Shown here: piece after piece, positions 55,698 to 64,000 of the stretch
Layout of the letters: each line of letters begins with the position of its first letter
How positions within the stretch are numbered: the stretch's first letter is position 1
From: Astragalus membranaceus
Taxonomy: Eukaryota > Streptophyta > Magnoliopsida > Fabales > Fabaceae
NCBI GenBank assembly: GCA_039519185.1
Contig: CM076849.1
Span: 68,194,784-68,258,783, forward strand
Direction of reading: 5' to 3'
DNA: 64,000 nt
Notes under the pieces: generated by a model
Told to the model about the DNA's origin: nothing
Databases searched by the model: none
Seen by the model: the letters and a program-made list of their open reading frames with translations, nothing else
Program-made: the position numbers and the translations under genes

Positions 55698-58208
55698 TGT
55701 AACGCCCCAAAAATAATTTGGGTGTATAATTAATTAATTAACTAATTAAGTGGCGTTTGGTGGGGTTTGTTAAAACAATAATTGGGTAATTAATTATTTA
55801 AGAGGTGGTGTATTAATTAAAGAAGGGAGTAGAGGTTAGTAAATAAAAGAGGGAGTGGTGGAAGTGATTTGAGGTGGTGCAAATAGGAGTGGGCTTAGGG
55901 TAAAAAGGAAGAAAAAAAGGAGTGAAAGAGAGAGATGGGTCGGGTTGTATTGCTGAGGGCGTGGAATTGAGAAATAAGAAAAAGGAAGGAAACAGAGACG
56001 TGAATAAGAAGGGTATTGCGAACAGCGAAGGAAGCGGTGAAGCAGTGAGAACGAGAAACAGAATTGCGAAACAAGAGAGAAGAAAAGGGAAACGGCCGAG
56101 TGCAGAAGAAGAAGAAGAGTTCCGAACCAGAGGAGAAGGAAGAAAACGCGGCTGAGAGAGAAAGAAATAGGGAGAGAAAGAAAGAAGAAGAAAGAAACCG
56201 TGAGAGAGAGTAGAGTGAGGCGCGCAGCTGGTGGAAGGAAAGGAGAAGAAAGAAGCGTCACAAGCTTGCTTTAGAGGGACAGCCACGGTTTTGCGAACTA
56301 AGAAGGGAGAAGCTTGCTACCTTGAGTGATTTTGGTGTTGTTTGGAGTCCTTCAATTCAAGGTTAGGGGGCTCTCCTTCATCTCTAATAACCTATTTGAT
56401 TAATAATTTAGGGGTTTGGTATTATGGGTGATTGTTAAATTGAATTGTTATGTTGCTGAAATTAATTGTGATGTGAATATATAATATGTGATGATTATTA
56501 TGTATGTTGGGGGTTGGTGAAATTGGTTCAATAAGGTGAGAATGAGTTAGGTTCAATTATTGGTGTGTGTTTATGCTGAATGTGAGGCTGATGGGGCGCC
56601 AGATGGCTGCCCCGTGGCGCCTAGTGGCGCCGGTGTTGTTGTTCGGTGCATAGGCGTGGCGTAGAGTATGTGTGTGTGCGTGGTTGTGAGTCAGGCGTGG
56701 CACAATGTTGCCTCTGTGCCCACATGGGGGCGCGCCTTTGGTGTGCTGCTTGATTTTGTCAGCTGAATTTATAAATATTTTGGAAAACCGTATGTTTAGT
56801 ATACGTGAAAGAATGGATGATTTCTGAATAAAATGTGATGTCTGAACTGGTTGTACAGGGAATATATTTTTTTGGGATGTCCGTGATACAGAGGAAGCTC
56901 TGCCCGATTTTCGTTAGAATTTTGGTGTGTAGCGTAGTGCCGGTGTGTGTGTCTAGTGCAAGGCGGCAATGTTGGCTGCCCTGGGTGCCACGTCTAGGTG
57001 CGCGTCTAAGCCTGTGACTCAATCCTGCCTTAGTCGGTGTCTAGGATATTATTGCCTAGTTTTGGTGCTGTTTGGTCCTTATGGTGAAGTTTTGGCCCTT
57101 GGTGTGTTTTTAGTCTTTACGGTGCGGCGTAGTCCTCATAATATGATTGGTGAGCTAAATAAATATTTGTGAGTTGTTATAATATGATTGGTGAGCTGAA
57201 TAAATATTGGTGAGTTGATATGACATGATTGGTGAGCTGAATAAGTATTGGTGAGTTAATATAATATTACTGGTGAGCTGAGATATAATTGGAGAGTTAA
57301 TATGATATTTTGGGTGAGCAGAAGGTTTCGACCTTATTATGAATTATTGGCGAGTAGAAGACTTCGGTCTTGTTAGTGATGTGCCCACACGGCTTAATTG
57401 TTGAGTATGTTAATTATGGGGTGTGTTTACATGTGTTGGTGTGTATGGTGCATGGTCATGGCGTCACATTATCATGTGCATATTTTGGTGAGCAGAGGCT
57501 TCGGCCTATTTTGGTGAGCAGAGGCTTCGGCCTATCTTGGTGAGTGCCCTCAAGGCAAGTTTTTGGTGTTGATGGATCCACATGCATACGTCTAGGAGTT
57601 GGGTCGCATTGCATACATGTCATATACCCTCGTTGTTGTCTGCGAATGAATAAAGTGACGGTGTGCTATTAGAGCTGTGTGTGTGGGTGTTGTGTCTCAG
57701 TGATGTGAAATGATGGTGTGCTATTATTAATGTGAAGTGGTGCTATTCGTTGCCTGATCTATATATTGTTGATCTTATATGTTATTACTTATGAAATGAG
57801 ACTCACCCTACTGCTTTTATGTTGCTTCTCATGTCGGCAACGTGCAGGTGATAGCGGGTGAAGGTGATCTAGTACCTTTTTTCCAGTGGGTCGAGTCAGC
57901 TCTGATACGTAGCACCGGGGGGCGTTTTTTTTGCTTACTGGTTTATTTTAATGGATGTTGAACTCTATTTTCGGGATGTAATTTGATATGGTCAGATTTG
58001 GTGATTATTCCGCTGTGATGTTTTTATATTTATATTGACTGTGGTGCTATGTATTACGCACCCCATGACCTTATATATTATTTTCAGAGATATAATACGT
58101 TGGTGTTTTAAAAGTGGCACCCTCTCGTGGTTGCATTAAAACGGTTTTTGCGAACTCTGATTTTTTTAAATTAACTAAATAATAGTTATTAGTAAAGGGG
58201 GTGTTACA
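55698..58208 (+). repeat. 3' LTR of E4, 2511 bp
   Basis: Nearly identical to 51765-54282. Differences include a shorter G run (about 57907), single-base changes at the GGCGCC-type block and a few transitions. The equivalent candidate intron is 56362-57847. Confidence 0.94.
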
Positions 58209-60452
58209 AATTCCACCAATGGAAGATGATCCTCCCATTTCTTCCCGTTATCAAGTACTGAAGCCCTAAGCATATCCTCTAATGTCTGGATAGTTCTCTC
58301 GGTCTGACCATCTGTCTGCGGGTGATAAGCGGTATTAAGAAGTACTTTAGTCCCCAATGCTTCATTCAGAGCTTTCCAAAATCGAGAAGTAAATTTTGGA
58401 TCTCGATCCGACACTATACTGGTAGGAACCCCATGTAACCTTACTATGTTCTTTAAATACACCTCAGCTAACTTGGATACTTTACTGCTCGAACGAATTG
58501 GAATGAAATGAGCTGATTTAGTTAACCGATCCACAACTACCCAAATGGAGTCGTTACCGGCTTGAGACCTTGGCAACGCCATTACAAAGTCCATGGAAAT
58601 GTCTTCCCATTTCCACACTGGCACATCCAGTGGCCGTAGAAGACCAGCAGGCTTCTGATGTTCTATCTTAACTCTTTGGCAAGTCAAGCATTGAGATACG
58701 AATTCAGCAATCTCTAACTTCATTCCATGCCACCAATACATCTGCTTTAAATCTCTATACATCTTGGTGGATCCAGGATGTACAGAAAATAAACTTCGGT
58801 GTGCTTCCTCTAGCACTTGCTTTTTAATATCTTCATTGTCGGGTACACAGATCCTACCGTTGAAACAAATCACTCCATCACTATCTTCGGTAAAGTCTGG
58901 CAACACTTTTTGTGATTGTAGCCTCACATCAATTTCCTGTGCTAAGCGAATAGAATTCCTTAATGAACTAGAGATCTTCATATGGCTCAACATTAACCGG
59001 TTCTTCCTTGATCTTGTGTTCAAACTCAAGTCTCTAAAGGATTCCAACAATTTCATTTCATGCATCATAAACTCCGCTATGTGAATGGATTTCCTACTTA
59101 GTGCATCAGCTACAACATTAGCTTTTCCCGGATGATACTTCAATTCGAAGTCATAATCCTTCAGAAATTCCACCCACCTTCTTTGCCTGTTATTCAACTC
59201 TTTTTGATCAAACAAATATTTCAAGCTTTTATGATCACTAAAGACTTCGAAACGAGACCCATATAGGTAGTGTTTCCAAATCTTCAGTGCAAACACAATA
59301 GCTGCCAACTCCAAATCATGTGTCGGATAATTCTCTTCATGAGTCTTCAACTGTCTGGAGGCATAAGCTACAACTTGTTGGTTCTGCATGAGAACACATC
59401 CCAAACACCTCCCAGAAGCGTCGCTGAAAATTTGAAAATCCAAAGACGGATCTGGAAGAATTAGGATTGGGGCAGAAGTCAACCTGACCTTCAATTCTTG
59501 AAAACATTTCTCACAATCGGCATCCCATATAAACGGTTGGGCCTTACGAGTTAACCGAGTAAGTGGAAGAACCAATTGTGAAAAACCTTGAATAAACCTC
59601 CTATAGTAACCAGCTAGACCCAAGAAACTTCTTATTTCTGTAACAGATGTTGGTCGTTCCCAGTTCAATACAGCTTCCACCTTACTGGGATCCACCGCAA
59701 CTCCCGATTGGGAAATCACGTGTCCCAAAAACTTTACTTCCGGCATCCAGAAGTCACACTTCGATGGCTTGGCATACAATTTCTTTTCTCGGAGTACGTT
59801 CAGAACAATGCGGAGATGTTGAACATGGTCCTCAATGGTCTTAGAGTACACCAAGATATCATCAATAAAAACTACTACAAACTGATCGAGATACGTGTGA
59901 AAGACTCGGTTCATGTAATCCATGAATACCGCTGGAGCATTAGTCAAACCAAAGGGCATTACTAAGAACTCGTAATGTCCATACCTCGTACGGAAAGCTG
60001 TCTTCGGAATATCTAAGGCTCGCACCTTTATTTGATGGTAGCCCGATCTCAGATCAATTTTTGAAAATACCACGGCACCTCGAAGTTGGTCAAGCAAATC
60101 GTCTATCCTTGGCAAGGGATATTTATTCTTGATCGTCACTTTGTTGAGTTGTCGATAATCTATGCACAATCTCATGCTACCATCCTTCTTTTTGACTAGC
60201 AACACCGGAGCACCCCATGGAGAAGCACTCGGTCGGATAAACCTTTTCGATATTAATTCTTCAAGTTGAGACTTCAGTTCCTTCAATTCTAAAGGAGACA
60301 TCCTATAAGGAGCAATAGATATCGACCCTGTACCAGGAATCAATTCTATTGAGAATTCTACCTCTCAGTCAGGGGGTAAGGATGATACTTCTTCTAGAAA
60401 GACATCTAGAAATTCATTTACCACTTGCACGGATGACAAGTCTAAACCCATT
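58209..60452 (-). pseudogene. E5 reverse transcriptase, RNase H and integrase core
   Basis: Frame 60343-58175 reads reverse transcriptase ([31 protein letters not shown]), RNase H ([40 protein letters not shown]) and integrase ([41 protein letters not shown]), then hits the E4 insertion at the codons LVEF. Upstream in the same phase a TGA at 60365-60367 cuts the link to protease, in a codon that is Arg in relatives. The residues after LVEF come from E4 and are not part of the protein. Confidence 0.92.
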
Positions 60453-61921
60453 TCAGTAGATGCAGACAACATAATATGAATAGCTTCCGCACCATGGAAT
60501 AATGACTGGCTTGCTTCGGTGTAAGATCATTGCTTCAAAATCTGCCTGTGTCAATCCTACGGATTCGGAGGCGAAGCTAATGGTTCGATCGGCACAGTTG
60601 ATTGTTACATGATTTTCAGCCATCCAATTCATACCCAGAACAATGTCCATACTTCTCATAGGCAAGCAAATAAATTTCACAACAAATTGTCTGTCCCCTA
60701 TGACAAGTAGGCAATTTTCACACAATGATTGGGTCTGAACACGACCCTTGGCAGCAGTTAAAATAGTTATCGGTTCGGATAGCTCAGTCAATGCTAGTCC
60801 CAACCGATCCACACATGCTTGGGATATAAAACAGTGAGTTGCACCAGAATCATATAAAATATTGAGTGAGGTATTAAAAAGAGATCCCGTACCCCGGAGA
60901 AGATTATCAGTAGGAGTGATGGTTCGAGCGTCCAATGTGTTGATTCGTCCTTGCCTTGGCGCATTCGGTGCTCCTTGGAAATTTCTCTTGGCCGGGCACT
61001 GATTTGCATAGTGGCCCTCTTCATTGCAATGATAGCACCGATTGGATCTTTGTGGACACTCGCCACGGTGATACCTTCCACATTTGTACAATTTTTATAC
61101 TTTGGTGGATCAGACGTTTGCACCTGTTTCCCTTTGTAATCGTTTCCCTTGAATTGTCTGTTTGGTGTAGAAGATTCAGCCACCTTCTTCTTGCCCTTCC
61201 AATAATCTTTCCTTTCAGCATACATTTTCCTCAGATCCTCCTCAGCAACATATGCTTGTTGCACTAAGGAAGGATAATTAACCAGAGTGTAGGAACTGAG
61301 TCCTTGGCTTACATCAGCTCGGAGACCTTCTTTGAACATTTGCATCTTCCACATATCATTTGGGGCATACCTCCCCAATTCATAGAACTGAGACAATCTT
61401 TCAAATTTCGCCGCATATTCCCCAACTGACAATTCACCTTGTTTGAGATTCACAAACTCTGCTTGCTTGCTTAGTTTCTTCACTGAAGGGAAATATTGCT
61501 TGAGAAACAATTCCTTGAAGTTGTCCCAAGTGAGGGGAGTTCCTTGGAGTTCCATCATTTGTCTTGCATTACACCACCAGGTGTGGGCATCCTCATCGAG
61601 CACATTTGCCGCACATATTACCTTCTCTTCTTCCCCGCATTGCAAGGTTTGAAAAATTTTCTCCATTGAGTCAATCCAACAATAGGCAGTCATTGGATCC
61701 GGCCCACCCTTGTAAGTCGGGGGCTTCATCTTTTGAAATTGGAAATATGTCCGGTTAGGATCTTCTTGGTGAGGATGGAAATTGGGCTGTTGCAGACCCA
61801 TTTGGTCATGCTGCATTTGCAACATATCCTGCATCATCTTTTGCTGATTCTCAATGACATTCTGCATCCACTCAAAGTTCGGATCAACAGGAGGAGGAAC
61901 GCCTCTACCTCTTCTGGCCAT
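60453..61921 (-). pseudogene. E5 gag and protease, two frameshifts
   Basis: The gag start is taken at the ATG 61921 (MARRGRGVPPPVDPNF), because the longer open frame lacks support upstream. Gag holds EDPNRTYFQFQKMKPPTYKG, a DAHTWW capsid motif and NLKQGELSVGEYAAKFE. Near 61085-61100 the frame shifts, and the zinc knuckle CYHCNEEGHYANQC and protease ([12 protein letters not shown]) continue in frame 61091-60453. A second shift near 60505-60540 precedes the linker to reverse transcriptase. Protease has DSG rather than DTG, which is common. Confidence 0.88.
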
Positions 61922-62041
61922 GATTCTGCGAAATATGCACAAAGTATTAAGTTGATCAAGCTCAATTTCTAATAGCATACTAAGAAAATCACGACTGGAG
62001 AAAGCAAAGACCCTAAAAGCTAAGTCCGACTAGGTCGAACC

Positions 62042-62053
62042 GCTCTGATACCA
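62042..62053 (-). other. Primer-binding site of E5 (initiator tRNA-Met)
   Basis: On the minus strand TGGTATCAGAGC lies two bases after the 5' LTR end. Confidence 0.95.
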
Positions 62054-62055
62054 AC

Positions 62056-64000
62056 TGTAACACCCCGGTATATTTATTTGATAAAAACACCCGAGTGCAC
62101 ATCAATAAACATCAGAGATAATATTTCCTGCTCAGACACTGAATACCACTATAAATTTTTTGCTGAAATACAACATAACTGTCTTATACACAAATAAGAC
62201 CATACGGTACTCAGACCATAAACTGTCAGCAACTAGGGTAGTCAGAGTCATACAAGAAAGTGGAATGAAAGATAAACATAACACTAATGCCATAGTGTTG
62301 AGATACATGGACAACAGAAGGAAAATAAACTTAAACATAAAGCTAAGTCATCATCCATCTCCCGGGCCCACCTACTCGTGTCTCTGAGGTTTCTTCTGTC
62401 CCTGTTTATCTGTAAAACAACAACATTTAAACAGTGAGATACAATCTCAGTGAGTTCTACCGAGACCCCTAACTACGCTCTCGGTTTAATTAAGAATTCT
62501 TTTTAACTTACACGACACCGCCTGCGCGAACGCTAAAACCCGGTGAACGTGTTATAATCCAGTACGACACCGACTGCGCGAACGCTAACCCTGGTATATC
62601 GCACAACAAACTTTAACATAACACCGCCTGCGCGAACGCTGAAACCCGGTGAACCCCCTTACCAATAGTACTTTCCCTAATGGCACAGGGCCTAGGATAA
62701 GGGATCATGACTGCCCCGCCTAGTATGTCAACATGGGTCGTCACCCAAACTCGATATAATATATATATCTACAATCATATGAACTCATAGTCCATTTGTA
62801 TCCTACTTTACCACGTAGGACTCATAGTCTGCTTTGTTATCATTAAAACATGTCCGCACACGTGTACTAATTTTTCGGCTTTTCGAAAGAATTTTAACTT
62901 CAAAAGTATATCATAAAACTCTTTTGAAACATACTCAAAATCATGGCATTATAAGCCTAATATCATTATAAAAGGGTTAGGAGAGGATTAGGAAAGGACC
63001 GGAATCAAAACGGAATCGTTTTGAGTACTTTGAAAAATTTGGACAGAAGCATACGCACGGATCGTGCCCCTGGGACGCACGGATCGTGCGCCCTGTTAAG
63101 CATTTTTAAAAACTGAAACTGAACCAGGCGCACGGATCGTGCCCCTGGACGCACGGGTCGTGCGCCCTGTTTGACATTTTTAAACACTGAACCCGAATCA
63201 GGCGCACAGATCGTGCGCCTGGGACGCACGGATCGTGCGCATTTGACAGCATTCCAAAAATAACCATTTTCATGAAAATTCGCTTTCCATTTAATCCGAA
63301 ACTCTCTCCGATCAATTCCTAACTCGAAAACAGATTATGCCAGGCAATATTCCAGTCCAGTTAACATCAAACAATCGGGAGATTCAATCGAAAACTCAAC
63401 GATTATGAATTACGTCAAAACGCGATATATTTCAAAATAACGTTTTCGACTCAAAATCTTTCGAAACCAAGTCACACAATTCATTTCAAAACGGAATAAG
63501 CCTAAACGTGAGTAAAACTCACCCTTGAAGCGAGTGCCGATATCGAACCGAATTTGCCGAGACTTGAAAAACTCTCGAACGGAACCCTATTTCACCAAAC
63601 CGCTTCAAACTTCGATTCGAACTTCACAACGCGACCAATCCGCTCCTAGCTTCGATCCTAAACATAACCCAATCATCAATTTCATCATTTAATCCAAGTT
63701 TTCAACAATTTTCTCCCTCAAAACCCCTAAAATTCGTAGGTCACAAAAAGGGGGAAAAACCGGATGAAATCTTACCTAACTCTTGGGTTATGATGAGGAG
63801 AGGGAGATGATGAAGATGATGAATGTTGGAGGGATGGGCTTCACTCCTCTTCTTCCTTTCTCTTCTTCTTTCTCTTTTCCTTCTCTTCTTTTCTTTCTCT
63901 TTTCTTCTCTGCTCGAATCCCCTTCTTTCTTTCTTTATTCAACACACACACACACATATTTAATTAATAAATAAGTGGTAGCGGGGTCCAATTACCATAT
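62056..64000 (-). repeat. 5' LTR of E5, cut by the window edge
   Basis: It starts TGTAACACCCCGG and follows 48938-50890 closely to the window end. The candidate intron is 63522-62410 (minus strand), 1113 nt as in the other LTR. The GCACGGRTCGTGC array is at about 63050-63240, with one copy altered to GCACAGATCGTGC. Confidence 0.93.

Larger units (their letters stand above)
51765..58208 (+). mobile_element. Gag-only non-autonomous chromovirus (TR-GAG type) E4
   Basis: LTRs 51765-54282 and 55698-58208 with TGTAACGCCC/GGGGTGTTACA ends, perfect TSD AATTC (51760-51764 and 58209-58213), primer-binding site TGGTATCAGAGC (54286-54297), polypurine tract AGTGGGGGAGAGT (55685-55697). The 1.4-kb interior holds an intact gag and a dead protease stub; reverse transcriptase, RNase H and integrase are absent. 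The LTRs differ at roughly 15-20 positions in 2.5 kb, so it is younger than its host E5. Mobilisation must have used enzymes in trans. Its gag is close to that of E1. Confidence 0.94.
48938..64000 (-). mobile_element. Ty3/gypsy chromovirus (Tekay-like) E5, split by E4, 5' LTR cut by the window
   Basis: 3' LTR 48938-51057, integrase C-terminus 51058-51764, E4 insertion 51765-58208, integrase to protease to gag 58209-61921, primer-binding site 62042-62053, 5' LTR from 62056 to beyond the window edge. The LTRs differ at roughly 25 positions over about 1.94 kb by eye plus a 12-bp indel, so the copy is fairly young. Coding sequence nevertheless has at least two stops and two frameshifts. Confidence 0.93.

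Overview
The window is a retrotransposon-rich, gene-poor stretch of a plant nuclear genome. It is almost certainly a eudicot: it holds Tekay-type chromoviruses, Athila and Tat/Retand gypsy elements, Ty1/copia elements, MULEs and an L1-type LINE. A legume is possible but cannot be shown from sequence alone. I found no convincing ordinary host gene, tRNA, rRNA or organelle insert. Almost everything can be assigned to transposons, many with exact terminal repeats and target-site duplications (TSDs).

Layout. 1-7645 is the 3' part of a Tekay-type chromovirus (E1, +). Its 3' LTR carries a reverse-oriented, poly(A)-tailed retroposon at 4147-5272. E1 sits in an LTR of another chromovirus (remnant 7646-8150, -), which in turn sits in a Tat/Retand-like gypsy element (E2, -, 8151-28790). 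E2 is also interrupted by a decayed Athila element (9657-20117, TSD AGGGG, itself carrying a solo LTR at 13188-14644), by a solo LTR at 20470-21229 (TSD CACTA) and by a chromovirus solo LTR at 24829-27247 (TSD TCATG). Between its integrase and 3' end E2 has a 111-bp tandem array and an intron-containing coiled-coil gene on the opposite strand.

28879-34340 is a complete Mutator-like element (MULE) with about 204-bp TIRs and a 9-bp TSD. It has two convergent genes: a DDE/SWIM transposase (-) and a small GRF-zinc-finger/coiled-coil protein (+). This layout resembles maize MuDR (mudrA/mudrB). 34983-35330 is a MITE and 36035-43247 is a larger non-autonomous MULE of the same TIR family, which may carry captured sequence. 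The larger one holds a very young copia element (36337-42278) whose 5' LTR has lost its TATA region. 43281-44880 is a copia 3' fragment fused in frame to a 3'-truncated LINE (44880-47545). 48938-64000 is a second Tekay-like chromovirus (E5, -) with both LTRs in the window. A gag-only non-autonomous element (E4, 51765-58208, TSD AATTC) has inserted into its integrase.

Two patterns cut across families. First, all four chromovirus LTR families with enough sequence carry a conserved donor/acceptor pair that looks like a leader intron of about 1.1-1.6 kb inside the LTR. Second, several families carry their own GC-rich near-palindromic word, repeated many times: GGCGCC, GCACGGRTCGTGC, TGCTGCAGCA or ACGCTACAGCGT. 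Nearly all pol genes have nonsense or frameshift lesions, and many of the nonsense changes look like C-to-T changes.
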